Below are positions 1-12,572 of a stretch of 44,223 bases of DNA, one piece after another (the first letter of the stretch is position 1; every line of letters begins with the position of its first letter). The position numbers and the translations under genes were made by a program. This stretch comes from Leptospira noguchii serovar Panama str. CZ214 (GTDB lineage Bacteria > Spirochaetota > Leptospiria > Leptospirales > Leptospiraceae): NCBI RefSeq assembly GCF_000306255.2, contig NZ_AKWY02000015.1:65001-109223 (forward strand), written 5' to 3'. Under the pieces are notes generated by a model. It saw nothing but the letters and a program-made list of their open reading frames with translations. It searched no databases and was not told the origin of the DNA.

Positions 1-114
<114 letters not shown>

Positions 115-163
115 GAAAAAGTTTTATAGACTTCGGAGATCGAAGTTAATTTCAGATCGTAAA

Positions 164-193
164 GGAGAGGTTTTCCTCTCCTTTTTTATTTTT
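164..193 (+). terminator. Rho-independent terminator after rpsG
   Basis: GGAGAGG (164-170), a TTTT loop and CCTCTCC (175-181) form a perfect 7-bp stem, followed by a T-rich tract with one interruption (182-193). It is placed just after rpsG. Confidence 0.93.
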
Positions 194-205
194 CAAAAGG
201 CAATT

Positions 206-543
206 AACGTGAGTTCGGCTGTGAAAGAATTTTCTAAAAATATGAGTGTGAGTTCTTACAATTTTAGATTTATCCGTAAAACCGTGATTTGCAGTAGTTC
301 CCACACTTGAATACTACAGATTCAATTGTTATAAACTTTTATTTTTTAACGTGAGTTCGGCGAAGAAATCCACAATTCATTTTTCTGAAAGAAGTTGGAT
401 TTGAACTTTATAGATCGATTTCTAAAATGTGAGGGCTCATACAAAAAATAAATGTTTAAAAATTTTACAAACAAATTTTTAAATTGTAGGAGTACATATT
501 TTTAGAAAATTCTTTTTTTATTTTTTTATATCGAACTCAAGTT
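206..543. repeat. Two partial family-A interspersed repeats in opposite orientation
   Basis: This fills most of the 570-base gap between rpsG and thiL. A first partial copy starts with AACGTGAGTTCG (206-217) and continues with the AGAATTTTCTAAAA, GTGATTTGCAGTAGTTCCC and CACACTTGAAT blocks seen elsewhere. At 348 a second copy starts in the opposite sense with the same AACGTGAGTTCG and ends with CGAACTCAAGTT (532-543). The full-length relatives are at 6115-6380 and 13248-13515. The remainder of the gap (544-684) shows nothing recognisable. Confidence 0.8.
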
Positions 544-684
544 AATCACTGGAAAAACTTGAAGGTTGATTTTCAATTTTATTTGAAAATTGATTCCTTG
601 GAAAAAAATAAAATTTCCCAAAAAGAATTTTTCTTTCTCTCAATACGATTAAAGAATATTTTAAATTCATATTCAATTGCAGAT

Positions 685-1608
685 TCAAAAATGTTCGAAT
701 CCAAGATGTTCAAAGATTTTTTCCGAGTTTTCTTGGAAGAACTTCACACCTTTCCAATCCAATGTTGTATTTCCAATTTTTGTGATCGAAGTTTCGCATA
801 ATACTTCCGGTAGTTCAACCGGACTTAAAAAGATAAGTTCTAGTTCTTCTCCAGAGGATAGAACTTCACCTAAACTTAAATAGGCGAAAGTGTTAGAAAA
901 AATTGGAATTTTTTCTAAATTGATTTTTAACCCTAGATTTGAAGAAGATGCTAACTTTGGAAGGTCCAATAAAAGTCCGTCGGTCAAATCCATACAACAG
1001 GAAACGGGAAAATTTTTTGAAAGTTCTTTTGAAACGCTTAATCTTGCTTTAGGTGTTAGGTGTTTTTCTAAGGCCAGGCTTTGAAGTGGTTCTGGAACAT
1101 ACAGACCTTCGTTTAATATTTTATATCCAAGTAAAGAAAGGCCAACCGAACCTGTGAGATAAAGAAAATCTCCATTTTTTCCTCCGGAACGTTTCCAAGG
1201 TTTGGTCGTTACACCGATCAAAGTAAGAGTCAGATTGAGAGAAGAAGAACGATACGTATCTCCGCCACAAAGTTCTATGTTGTAGTAAGATAAGGATTCT
1301 TGCAATGAGGTAGAAAAAGGAAGAATCCATTCTTCTTTAGAACACTGAATGCTAATACCGAGGTTTAAAAAAGCTTTGGTAGGAACTCCTCCTCCAGCCG
1401 CTATATCGGAGACATTTACTTCTACGAGTTTTTGAGCGATTTCTTTGGGGCCACTCCACTCGGTCCTAAAATGGGTTCCTTCACAGATTGTATCGGTTGT
1501 GTAGATCCGACCTTCTTCGTCCAGATAACAGTCGTCAGTCTGAACGATTCCAGACGGATAAAGGATACGGATGACTTCCGATTCTTTCAAAATTAAATTT
1601 TCCTTCAA
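685..1608 (-). CDS. thiL: Thiamine-monophosphate kinase
   Basis: ATP-dependent phosphorylation of thiamine monophosphate to the cofactor thiamine diphosphate, in the cytoplasm. The 307 residues have the AIR-synthase-like fold signatures expected of ThiL: an acidic [10 protein letters not shown] stretch near residue 26, DTICEGTHF near 39, [12 protein letters not shown] near 65, CGGDTYRS near 115 and [10 protein letters not shown] in the second half. Length fits the family. The start is TTG at 1608 with only a weak AAGG upstream, so the 5' end is less certain than the identity. thiM, another thiamine-pathway gene, lies at the far end of the window and is not in the same operon. No terminator is obvious downstream. 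Confidence 0.92.
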   Translation of the reverse strand: MKENLILKESEVIRILYPSGIVQTDDCYLDEEGRIYTTDTICEGTHFRTEWSGPKEIAQKLVEVNVSDIAAGGGVPTKAFLNLGISIQCSKEEWILPFSTSLQESLSYYNIELCGGDTYRSSSLNLTLTLIGVTTKPWKRSGGKNGDFLYLTGSVGLSLLGYKILNEGLYVPEPLQSLALEKHLTPKARLSVSKELSKNFPVSCCMDLTDGLLLDLPKLASSSNLGLKINLEKIPIFSNTFAYLSLGEVLSSGEELELIFLSPVELPEVLCETSITKIGNTTLDWKGVKFFQENSEKIFEHLGFEHF

Positions 1609-1649
1609 AAACCTTGACTTTCTTCGGTTTCAATTCAGTTTAAGAGACT

Positions 1650-2276
1650 ATGAAACGAATCATTCTATTCTATTGTTTGTTCTTGCTTCCTTTTGTCGCT
1701 GGATTTTCTCAAGAGGCCGACAAAAACAAATGCACCTATTCTTATGATCACGGGAATACAAAGTTTGGCTGGAAAGCTTTTAAGTTTACAGAAAAAACCG
1801 GAGTTGGCGGATCTTTTGATAAAATCGAAGTGGTCGGAACTACGGCTGGGAATTCTCTCGAAAAGGCTTTTAAAGGAATGAAATTTACGATTGATCCGAA
1901 TACTGTCAATTCAGGGAACAATGATCGAGATGCAAAGATCAAGTCTGTATTTTTCTATCCAATGAAAAATAACGGAAATATAAAAGGGAAGGTGATTTCT
2001 GTAGAATTGAATTCTGACAAAACTTCTGGAAAAGGAATTATAGAACTTACATTAAACGGTGCCACAAAAAAAATCGATTTAAATTTCACTCTACAAAATG
2101 GAACTCAATTAGATGCGAAAACAAATTTAAACCTAGGAGATTTTAAAGCTCTTGCTGCAGTGAATTCTCTGAACAAAGTTTGTATGGATCTACATAAAGG
2201 TAAAGACGGGATCTCTAAACTTTGGCCAGAAGTTGAACTTACGATTTCCACAAAACTCAAATTAGATTGTAAATAA
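1650..2276 (+). CDS. YceI-like secreted protein
   Basis: The 208-residue protein starts with a clear signal peptide ([21 protein letters not shown]) and no cysteine at the cleavage point, so it is probably periplasmic. The mature part has the layout of YceI-like lipocalin domains: a [20 protein letters not shown] opening, a GSFDKIEV strand, a [12 protein letters not shown] segment and alternating strands to the end ([13 protein letters not shown]). YceI proteins bind isoprenoid-like lipids in a beta-barrel; whether this one does is unknown. It is transcribed divergently from thiL with only 41 bases between starts, so the two promoters overlap. Confidence 0.72.
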   Translation: MKRIILFYCLFLLPFVAGFSQEADKNKCTYSYDHGNTKFGWKAFKFTEKTGVGGSFDKIEVVGTTAGNSLEKAFKGMKFTIDPNTVNSGNNDRDAKIKSVFFYPMKNNGNIKGKVISVELNSDKTSGKGIIELTLNGATKKIDLNFTLQNGTQLDAKTNLNLGDFKALAAVNSLNKVCMDLHKGKDGISKLWPEVELTISTKLKLDCK

Positions 2277-2373
2277 TAGTCTTTTGCAAAGAATTTGTGT
2301 TAAAGAGTTTATCCTACTCGAAGCTATATAATGGAATACTTAAGTTTTTATTTATAAACAGAGATTTATATTA

Positions 2374-2466
2374 GAGCTTATGAATTCTTTATCTATTTAT
2401 ATTTCATGAAAACGGTCTATTAAAACAGTTTTGTTAATCTATACTCATGGAATTTTTTAACGACTC
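2374..2466. repeat. Family-C MITE copy (93 bp)
   Basis: Left end GAGCTTATGAATTC preceded by TA; right end TTTTTTAACGACTC followed by TA. The interior (TTCATGAAAACGGTC, CAGTTTTGTTAATCT, CATGGAATTTTTT) matches the copies at 34105, 35202 and 42529. Confidence 0.75.
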
Positions 2467-2479
2467 TATTAAGACAATT

Positions 2480-2648
2480 TGGGCGAATCCGGCTGCCAGA
2501 CCGGATTCTCAGCTCTGGTAAATAAATTAAATGCAGGAAACATTATATAACAATCTTCTTTAGTTTTAATATAGAACGCGATCCATAGAGAGCGATCTGC
2601 TGAGTTTCCTCGCATCCATCCCTTTTGCATTATGTCGAATTCACGTTA
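2480..2648 (+). repeat. Family-B interspersed repeat
   Basis: Contains the blocks GGGCGAATCCGGCTGCCAGA, TCAGCTCTGGTAAATAAATT, ATGCAGGAAAC, ATAACAATC and CATCCCTTTTGCATTATG, and ends in a CACGTTA end. The same blocks recur inverted at 13516-13706 and, more decayed, at 24289, 34793 and 39405. With the C copies on either side it explains most of the 2277-2911 gap. Confidence 0.8.
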
Positions 2649-2672
2649 AACTATAATTTAGCATTTCAGTAT

Positions 2673-2758
2673 AGTTGTTGAAAAAATTTATATCTACAAA
2701 TAATTTTATCCATTTGTTTTAATGAAAAAACAAAAGAAAATTAATTCTTCAACAACTC
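2673..2758. repeat. Family-C MITE copy (short type, 86 bp)
   Basis: GTTGTTGAAAAAA at the left and TTCTTCAACAACTC followed by TA at the right. The interior (TATCTACAAATAATTTTATC, TTTGTTTTAATGAAAAAAC) matches the short copies at 25456 and 39546. The left end lacks the first two bases GA of the consensus. Confidence 0.8.
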
Positions 2759-2911
2759 TATTATAAATATAGAAACTATTCTGACTCTAATTATAGAAAA
2801 TGAAAGTTATCTATTTGCAAGACGATGCTAATTTGTGGGAGCCTACCCGTTTTTGGGCGAATCTTAGGTCTTTTAAAAAAACGCCGCTGTGTTTTTCTTG
2901 TCGATTTATTG

Positions 2912-3751
2912 CTAATCTAATTCAGCTCTCTTTTTTTCAGCGATTGATTTCCAATATCCTTCTGGATAAGCTTTGATTAGATTTTCATAAAATAGTTTTT
3001 CTGCGTTCTTGATATTTGCTTCTCCGCCATAGTATAATTTTCTTAAATAGTTTGAATCCATTCCTTTGATATAATCCTCTCCGGATTCTAAATTTATGGA
3101 TACTTTATTTCCAGAAAAGATTTCACTTAACTCAGGTGTATCATCTATAATTCCATACGGATCATCTTTAGTGGTTTTAGTCACTTTTCCCATTAAGATT
3201 CCCCCAAATGTTATTTCTCCCGCTTTTGTTTTAATCGGAAATACATTAAAAGATTTGGCCGGATCAATCGGAAAATTTCGTATTACAGTTCTTCGACATC
3301 TCTGTCCACAGCTGATCTGATACGTATAATTTACTCCTGTGATTGCGTATTCTTTTGTTGGATCCAGCGAGAGCAATAAGTAAAACGGCGATACGTATCC
3401 TGTCTTTCCTTCAAAGTATTGTGTTGATTCTATTTTCTCCACCATCGCAGGTTCTTCGATTGGATATGGACTTACATTCAAAGTTTTTGTTTTTTCATCC
3501 TTTGATATAATTTCGGAAAACTTAACTCCATAGGTTCCGAGTTCGGCAAATACCGTTCCTACATCTTTACTAAATAGATTGATTAAATGTTTGTGATTTT
3601 GATTGTACGCATAAAGCCCAAAAGCCACAACCCCGTATGATTTCTTATCCTTTTCAGTTATTGGATTATAGACTCGGATCACTTCTCTTGTACAATTTGA
3701 TACAGATGCAAAAAATACAATGAATGCTATTCGTATTAAAAAACTTGACAT
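2912..3751 (-). CDS. Hypothetical lipoprotein
   Basis: The 279-residue protein begins [20 protein letters not shown], a short lipoprotein signal with lipobox SVSNC. I chose the ATG at 3751 because AAGGAGA lies eight bases upstream; an ATG two codons earlier sits almost on the ribosome-binding site, and longer upstream extensions are highly charged. The mature part has no domain I recognise; it contains a CGQRCRR motif and a C-terminal [20 protein letters not shown] helix. It is divergent from the gene at 3804, which also seems to encode a lipoprotein. The N-terminal region shared by both directions is only about 50 bases. Confidence 0.75.
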   Translation of the reverse strand: MSSFLIRIAFIVFFASVSNCTREVIRVYNPITEKDKKSYGVVAFGLYAYNQNHKHLINLFSKDVGTVFAELGTYGVKFSEIISKDEKTKTLNVSPYPIEEPAMVEKIESTQYFEGKTGYVSPFYLLLSLDPTKEYAITGVNYTYQISCGQRCRRTVIRNFPIDPAKSFNVFPIKTKAGEITFGGILMGKVTKTTKDDPYGIIDDTPELSEIFSGNKVSINLESGEDYIKGMDSNYLRKLYYGGEANIKNAEKLFYENLIKAYPEGYWKSIAEKKRAELD

Positions 3752-3803
3752 CTTCATTCTCCTTTTCAGCAATAAGAGAAATCTTATTCTATATGCAACC
3801 ATT

Positions 3804-4484
3804 TTGAATATAAGAATTCTTTTTGTTTTTCTATACTTTGTTTTAGTTTTACAAGATTGTCTCACTGTTACCGAAAAAGAGATCCCTCCTAAAATCGATC
3901 TCGGAAATCATCTTCCCAGATTGCAAGAAACATTAGTGATTATAGAAGAATTTCGAAGTAACCTGAAACCTGAATTGGCAAATCAAGAAAAAATTTCTGG
4001 TTTAGGCGAGGATCAACTTCAGAGATTGCGAAATCCAACGTTCGGTACGATGGCTAAAAGGAATTTTGCTGGTGCTTTTGCTCAGTGTCGTTGTTTTCAA
4101 AACGTTGTGATTGCTTTTAAAGGTATAGACGACGTGGATCTTCTCCGAAAAAAATACAAAAATGTGATTCGTATTCAATTAGTAGAATATACCGATGATA
4201 AAACCTTATTGATTACTACCTTGCTGACTGCTTCTACTTTAGGTCTGATTCCTACTTGGAATTCTTTTGCCAGAAAGGCAGAAATTACAATCGAATCAGA
4301 TTCACTTACTCAACCGGTTACATTCAATTACGATAGAAGATTTAAATTATTTGCTCATCTTTTTCTTTTTTTTGGTTTATTTAAAGAAAATAGTGTTCTC
4401 AATCGTTATACAGAATTTTATGATTTTTTTAAGTTAGTTTCATCAGATATATATTCTCAAAAGTTAATTCCTTTAGATGATTAG
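3804..4484 (+). CDS. Hypothetical lipoprotein, TTG start proposed
   Basis: The open frame runs from an ATG at 3720, but that start overlaps the divergent gene by 32 bases, has no ribosome-binding site, and puts about 28 polar residues before the hydrophobic segment. Starting at TTG 3804 gives a compact lipoprotein signal, [19 protein letters not shown]. The mature part shows a [19 protein letters not shown] stretch and two hydrophobic segments (near [16 protein letters not shown] and [14 protein letters not shown]), so it may be membrane-anchored in more than one place. I do not recognise the family. No strong Shine-Dalgarno is visible for 3804, so the start remains a guess. Confidence 0.6.
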   Translation: MNIRILFVFLYFVLVLQDCLTVTEKEIPPKIDLGNHLPRLQETLVIIEEFRSNLKPELANQEKISGLGEDQLQRLRNPTFGTMAKRNFAGAFAQCRCFQNVVIAFKGIDDVDLLRKKYKNVIRIQLVEYTDDKTLLITTLLTASTLGLIPTWNSFARKAEITIESDSLTQPVTFNYDRRFKLFAHLFLFFGLFKENSVLNRYTEFYDFFKLVSSDIYSQKLIPLDD

Positions 4485-4486
4485 TA

Positions 4487-4545
4487 GAGCTTTTAAAAAA
4501 ATCATATCTATAAACAATTTTATCCATTCGCGTTATACTATATTA
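4487..4545. repeat. Degenerate family-C MITE fragment
   Basis: Starts AGAGCTTTTAAAAAAATCAT and continues ATCTATAAACAATTTTATCC, matching the left half of the short C copies (2673, 25456). No matching right end is left. Confidence 0.5.
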
Positions 4546-4599
4546 CAGAAAATTTTTAATTGTATTATGAAATAAAAACTTTTTTAGGATGTATTTCTT

Positions 4600-5034
4600 A
4601 TGTTTGAATTTCATGGCTGGGCCGTATTGTATTATCATACGTATGATAATACTGAAACGTTGGAAGAAGCTGCACTTCAAAAACTTTTACAATGGATTTC
4701 TAATTTACGTTGTATTCCCGATAGGAAAGCTCTAGACTTTGTAAACATTCAACGTCAAAACGGACAGATTTGTTTAACTATGCCTGGCCTGTTTAATCAT
4801 AGATCGGTTTTTGTAATAGATATTTTTAAAGGGATCGCGGTTATTATGCCCGGTTCTTATGGGCTTCTTTATATTCATGATGAAGAAGATGATAAAGGTG
4901 AAATTGATTACTCAAATGAATTTGTAGTTTGGAAATTGGCGCGAGGCAATTTGACTCTAGAAAAGGATCCTTTTTTATCTCCATGTATTCCTTTGATGGA
5001 AGATCCTTTTAATCGATCAAGAGTGGATATTTAA
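4600..5034 (+). CDS. Imm7-like immunity protein (orphan)
   Basis: The 144-residue cytoplasmic protein opens MFEFHGWAVLYYHTYDNTET, which resembles the N-terminal signature of the Imm7 family of predicted immunity proteins from polymorphic toxin loci. A core QICLTMPGLFNHRSVFVIDI stretch, then GSYGLLYIHDEED and an FVVWKLARGNLTLEKDPFLSPC tail complete an alpha/beta protein of the expected size. Imm7 proteins are thought to neutralise a partner nuclease or similar toxin. No toxin gene is next to it; an IS5 element begins 65 bases downstream. The assignment rests on memory of the family motif. It could also be a lone decoy antitoxin-type protein. Confidence 0.55.
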   Translation: MFEFHGWAVLYYHTYDNTETLEEAALQKLLQWISNLRCIPDRKALDFVNIQRQNGQICLTMPGLFNHRSVFVIDIFKGIAVIMPGSYGLLYIHDEEDDKGEIDYSNEFVVWKLARGNLTLEKDPFLSPCIPLMEDPFNRSRVDI

Positions 5035-5098
5035 TTTTTTCTATCAAGTTTTGTAGAATGCGTTTTTCTATATATGCTTTATTCAAGTAATATAGCTA

Positions 5099-5965
5099 AG
5101 AGCCGGTCTCAAAACTACCTATCAAAAAAGTTAAAAGCAATGATAGAGCTTGCGAGATAAAGAGATGCAAGATAATTTTCAGATTTTCTTTCCCAACGAA
5201 TTAGGATAGCCCTGAATCGATTGTGCCAACTGTTAGTTCTTTCAACGACCCAACGTCTAGGTTTTCCTTTATATTTACCGATGAGAGGCTTTTCACCTTT
5301 TTTCCGAATATGAGATTGAATGTTTCTTCTTTTGATTAAAACTTCTATATCTTTGAAATCATAACCTTTATCTAAACAAATATGTTTTGGCTTCTTTCTT
5401 CTTTTTCCGGAAAATATTAGGATTGAATTCAACGTATCTTTTACACCGTGTTTGTCATGAACGTTAGCTCCAGTCAATGTAATTGCCAAAGGAATTCCAT
5501 TTCCATCTGTAAGAATATGCCGTTTAACACCTAATTTGGCACGGTCTGTAGGGTTTTTCCCAGTTAAGCTCCCCCTTTGGGAGCTTTAACCATTGCCGAA
5601 TCCATCGAAGCCCAGTCCCATGCTATTTGATTCTTTACATCATAATATTTTAAAATAGATTTATAAATCTTTTTGAATACTCCTGCTCGTTCCCATTCTT
5701 GAAATCTTCTGTGACAAGTTTGGCCTGATCCAAACTCATTCGGAATGGCACGCCACTGACAGCCTGTTTTCATTCGATAGATGATACCTGACATTACTAC
5801 TCGTGTTGGTACTCGATTGCGACCTCCTTTCGGATTTACATTTTCTTTCGGGATTAATGGGGCTATTTGTTTCCAAAGTGCATCCGGTATCTCTGAATAA
5901 TATTTGTCCATTTCACATTGATATTATTACCCTTTCTCTCTACAAACAGTTTTGAGACCGGCTCT
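5099..5965 (-). mobile_element. Complete IS5-family insertion sequence (867 bp)
   Basis: Perfect 18-bp terminal inverted repeats AGAGCCGGTCTCAAAACT occur at 5099-5116 and 5948-5965, each flanked by TA (5097-5098 and 5966-5967), consistent with a 2-bp target duplication as in the IS427 subgroup of IS5. Inside, on the minus strand, are two overlapping reading-frame halves of a DDE transposase joined by a likely -1 frameshift. Both ends and all catalytic segments are present, so it may still be active. I do not assign a published IS name. Confidence 0.92.
5115..5911 (-). CDS. IS5-family DDE transposase, two frames joined by -1 frameshift
   Basis: The first frame (5911-5564, 115 residues) carries the helix-turn-helix-like part, with PLIPKENVNPKGGRNR, the GCQWRAIP motif and the first catalytic aspartate in WASMDSAMVKAPKGG. 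The second (open to 5115) reads GKNPTDRAKLGVKRHILTDG, then DKGYDFKDIE with the second aspartate and RWVVERTNSWHNRFRAILIR with the glutamate. The join lies at about 5570-5585, where AAAGGGGGAGC reads APKGG in frame 0 and GSLTGKNPTD after slipping back one base. This layout is normal for the IS427-type members, in which the fusion protein is made by programmed frameshifting. The stop of the second frame lies inside the left inverted repeat. Confidence 0.88.
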
Positions 5966-6114
5966 TAGTTAAAGATAGTTTAATGTAATTTCAGTATAAT
6001 CAATTTTAAAATCATAATTATGTGAACACCCAGAACAATCCTAGGAGTGTCCAGTGAAAATGCCTACTAAAACTCAGCGCATCGCTCCTATGGTTGTTTT
6101 GCGGGGTGATATTT

Positions 6115-6380
6115 AACGTGAATTCGTCTAGAAAGAATTTTCTAAAAGTATGAGTTCCTACATTAAGATTTGTTCGTAAAATCGGGATTTGTGAAAACTC
6201 TCACGTCATTTTACAGAAAAACCTAAGTTTTGTGTGAGTTCCCACACTTGAATGTGACAGATTCAAGTATTATAAATTTCTATTTTTTAAATTGCAGTAG
6301 TTCCCACATTTTAAGAATTGATCTGTAAAGTTCAAATTCCGACTTTTTTCAGAAAAATGAATTATGATCGAACTCACGTT
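6115..6380 (+). repeat. Family-A repeat, full length (266 bp)
   Basis: Ends are AACGTGAATTCG (6115-6126) and CGAACTCACGTT (6369-6380), an imperfect inverted pair. Interior blocks: AGAATTTTCTAAAAGTATGA, GAGTTCCTACATTAAGATTT, CGTCATTTTACA, GTGTGAGTTCCCACACTTGA and TTTTTTCAGAAAAATGAATT. It is near-identical, in the opposite sense, to 13248-13515. A short family-B fragment (AACTCAGCGCATCGCTCC) precedes it at about 6070. No gene is visible between the IS end (5966) and rplM; at 6689-6707 there is a small perfect hairpin (GATCCT/AGGATC) in the rplM leader. Confidence 0.82.
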
Positions 6381-6469
6381 TCGTTGCATTGAGTTATTTA
6401 TTCCCCATGATTTTCTGACACCGAATTCACGTTTGATTAAAGAGTTTATTTTACTCAAAATATAGAATG

Positions 6470-6566
6470 AAGTTGTTTAAAAATTTCATGCTGGCAATTA
6501 ACAAAACTACTTCGATCTACCGTTTCCATAAAACAGAAAGATGGAGAATTAATTTTTCAACAACTC
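6470..6566. repeat. Family-C MITE copy (97 bp, inverted orientation)
   Basis: AAGTTGTTTAAAAATTTCAT at the left, TTAATTTTTCAACAACTC followed by TA at the right. The interior (ACAAAACTACTTCGATC, CCGTTTCCATAAAACAG) is the reverse complement of that in the copies at 34105 and 42529. Confidence 0.75.
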
Positions 6567-6805
6567 TACTGAAATGTTTCAATTTCTATTTATAAATCGA
6601 ATTTAATCTCTATACAAAGATTTTGGTTTTTCCTTTGTTTATTTTTAGATCAGTTTTTACACAATTTACTTAGCCCGCACAATAGGACGATCCTCAAAAT
6701 TAGGATCCATACCGTCTGTAAAATTCCTTCTTTCAAGCGCTCTGGTCCTTTTTTCTTGACTTTGAAGGTTAAAACGAAATTCTGGCCTCTACAGGACGAT
6801 TTTTC

Positions 6806-7255
<450 letters not shown>

Positions 7256-7265
7256 GGAGATCGGT

Positions 7266-7664
7266 ATGGCACCCGCAAAAGAAATTTGGGCCGTAGGAAG
7301 AAGAAAAACCTCTGTGGCGCGCGCAAAAATTAAAGAAGGTTCCGGTAAGATTATCGTAAACCAAAAAGATATTAAAGATTATCTTCAAAACCGGAAGGCA
7401 ATTATCGAAGAAGCGCTTCGTCCACTTGCTCTTTTAAATGTTCAAGATAAATATGATCTCAATCTGAACGTAACTGGAGGAGGAACTACAGGCCAAGTCG
7501 GAGCAATTCGTCACGCGCTTGCAAGAGCGATTTGCAGAATTAAACCGGAGTTCCGTCCAGCGGTTAAAAAAGAAGGATTTTTAACTAGAGATCCAAGAAT
7601 GGTCGAAAGAAAGAAATACGGTCTGCACAAAGCGAGAAGAGGAACTCAGTTTTCTAAACGCTAA
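7266..7664 (+). CDS. rpsI: 30S ribosomal protein S9
   Basis: A head protein of the small subunit whose basic C-terminal tail reaches into the P site. The 132-residue product has [20 protein letters not shown] at the N-terminus, the [20 protein letters not shown] core and the diagnostic tail [19 protein letters not shown] clear AAGGAGA sits just before the ATG, in the gap after rplM. The pair ends at a strong terminator 24 bases downstream. Confidence 0.97.
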   Translation: MAPAKEIWAVGRRKTSVARAKIKEGSGKIIVNQKDIKDYLQNRKAIIEEALRPLALLNVQDKYDLNLNVTGGGTTGQVGAIRHALARAICRIKPEFRPAVKKEGFLTRDPRMVERKKYGLHKARRGTQFSKR

Positions 7665-7688
7665 GTTTCTTTTTCATTTCGTTTTTTT

Positions 7689-10596
<2,908 letters not shown>

Positions 10597-10600
<4 letters not shown>

Positions 10601-11088
10601 GCGATCCTTCCTTTGACGTTGTATCCGAAATTAGTAGACCTGAGTTGACCAATGCGGTGACTCAGGCCCTTGGAGAAATTAAAAATCGTTTTGATTTTAA
10701 AGGTTCCAAGTCAGACATTCAATTTGAAGACGAACAACTCGTTTTAACCTCAGATAACGAGGCGAAGTTAGAAAGTGTAATCGATGTTCTCGTTTCTAAA
10801 ATGGCAAAACGCGGTTTAGGTCTGAAAAATTTTGATTTTAAATCTAAGATTGAACCTGCTACCGGTGGAACCGTTCGGATGAAAGTTAAAATTCGTAAAG
10901 GAATGGAAAAAGAGCAAACCAAGGAAGTTACTCGTATCATTAAAGAATCCAAACTGAAAGTAAACGTTACGATTATGGGTGAGTGTGTTCGAATTACCGG
11001 TAAGAAAAAGGACGATCTTCAAGAAGTAATTCATCTTTTGAAAAATGCGGATCTTCCTTTTGACGTTCAATTTACGAACTACAAATAA
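10597..11088 (+). CDS. yajQ: YajQ-family nucleotide-binding protein (UPF0234)
   Basis: The 163 residues match the family closely from MSDPSFDVVSEISRPELTNA onward, including RFDFKGSKSDIQFE, the DVLVSKMAKRGLGLKN segment, and the C-terminal KKDDLQEVIHLLKNADLPFD with the final VQFTNYK. YajQ proteins are small cytoplasmic proteins with two ferredoxin-like folds; some members bind cyclic di-GMP. The ATG overlaps the alaS stop (ATGA), so translation is likely coupled. Function in this organism is not known from sequence. Confidence 0.93.
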
Positions 11089-11845
11089 CATAAAGATTAT
11101 GCCTTTGCCTGGGATATATGCTGTGACTTCGATTTCCGTAGCCAAATGAATCCTTGCTACTTTATAAAATAATCAGGAAAGAATATTATATTTTTTGATT
11201 AACCTTATATTTAATTTTAGGCGTTTTTCATTTTGAACTTGTCCTAAAAAATTAAAGATTATTCAGATTTGATGATGAACTAGTGGAAGTTCACAAATAT
11301 TCAAGTATGATGATTTTTGTGAAAATCTCGGCAATTGATTAGAAATTTCTAATGGATCTGAGAAGATAATCGTTCAAATCTAACGCTAAACTAATAGTTT
11401 CGAAAGGATCGGATGGAATACGTCCAATCCGTACATTGGATAAAAAAACGTTCCACACAATTCGGAGGTCATTTGGCGATTTTATTAATAGTTGCGTCAT
11501 TGATGAGTCCAAGAACATATTTCAGTCTACAATTTCTAGAAGTTCTACAATTTGTATCTTTCTTCTTTTGAAGTTTTTAGCAGAGGTTTTCTCGATCCTA
11601 TCGCTAATGGTCTACTCAGATTTATATAATAAATAACCAATATTTGACGCAGAAACAATGTTTTGCAATAAAACTTAGGATACTCAAATTGGATAGGGAT
11701 TAATAAAATAACACATATAAAAGGTTGATATTAAAGCAGTTAGAATGGTTCTGAATTTAAGTACCTTCTTCTTGACAGACTTAGAAAGATCTGTCAAACT
11801 TTGTTCCATTATAAAAACTGAGTGGTTTGAAAGCCGAGTGAGTAT
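11089..11845. other. Intergenic stretch, no supported gene
   Basis: 757 AT-rich bases. Two overlapping short frames exist. One (11413-11571) starts with ATG four bases after AAGGATC and would give a 52-residue peptide with a hydrophobic HLAILLIVASLM segment; the other (11436-11636) is in a different frame. Neither resembles a known protein and neither is well supported. None of repeat families A, B or C is recognisable. Confidence 0.5.
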
Positions 11846-12406
11846 ATGTCGATTACTGACGTAAAAACAGAAAAAGATTTTGTCAAACTTTCAGAAGGAA
11901 CGCTGGCCGAGCTTTTGGAGGGTGAAATATTTATAGTTCCAGCCCCGATTCCGGAGCATCAAAGAGTGGTTCTTAAGTTTTCCAATGTACTTTCCAACTA
12001 CTTAGAAGGTAACAAACTAGGTGAGGTTTTCTTTTCTCCTATCGACGTATATTTAGATGAGCATAACGTAGTTCAACCTGATCTTCTATTTATTTCTCAA
12101 GCTCGTAGTTTTATCATACAAGAAAAAAGAATCGAAGGTGCTCCCGATTGGATTGCAGAAATTCTTTCAGAAGGAAACGCTTATCACGACTTAAAGACTA
12201 AAAAGAAGCTCTATGAAAAACACGGAGTTTTAGAATATTGGATCGTAGATCCCATGGAACGTTCAGTAGAAGTTTATCGTAATGGAAAATCTGGATTCAC
12301 TCTGTTCTCTTCTGCAAGTTCTGGTAAAATCGCATCTGTTCTGTTAGATGGATTTTCGGTAGAGATTGATTCTATCTTTACGAAGGCTAGGAATTCTAAT
12401 CATTGA
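11846..12406 (+). CDS. Uma2-family putative endonuclease (DUF820, PD-(D/E)XK fold)
   Basis: The 186-residue cytoplasmic protein has the Uma2 pattern: [20 protein letters not shown] near the N-terminus, [23 protein letters not shown] with the conserved [13 protein letters not shown] with the catalytic-type glutamate, then [21 protein letters not shown]. These residues form a restriction-endonuclease-like active site. Family members are abundant in cyanobacteria and scattered elsewhere, and their physiological target is poorly defined. It stands alone, between two gene-poor stretches; no ribosome-binding site stronger than a weak GAAAG/GAG is visible. No methylase or toxin partner is adjacent. 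Confidence 0.85.
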   Translation: MSITDVKTEKDFVKLSEGTLAELLEGEIFIVPAPIPEHQRVVLKFSNVLSNYLEGNKLGEVFFSPIDVYLDEHNVVQPDLLFISQARSFIIQEKRIEGAPDWIAEILSEGNAYHDLKTKKKLYEKHGVLEYWIVDPMERSVEVYRNGKSGFTLFSSASSGKIASVLLDGFSVEIDSIFTKARNSNH

Positions 12407-12423
12407 AATTTCTCATAAGTACG

Positions 12424-12457
12424 TTTAAGAATGTCGGAAATTCTTAAATTGATCTTT
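12424..12457 (+). terminator. Possible weak terminator after the Uma2 gene
   Basis: TTTAAGAAT (12424-12432) pairs with ATTCTTAAA (12440-12448) across a 7-base loop; a short T run follows at 12453-12457. The stem is AT-rich, so its strength is doubtful. Confidence 0.4.
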
Positions 12458-12572
12458 TTGTTATAAACCTAAATTTGTTGCCGATAGTTATATAATAAGT
12501 ATCTAGTATTTTGTATTCAAACAAGACTTTATAGTAAAAATTTACGGCCTCAATTTTAGAGGGATCAGTAAA

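Noticed and set aside
559..883. Two short plus-strand frames near the thiL 3' end
   Set aside because: They start without Shine-Dalgarno sites and largely mirror thiL on the opposite strand.
11846..12406. Uma2 gene as part of a restriction-modification system
   Set aside because: No methylase or specificity subunit lies nearby; it stands alone.
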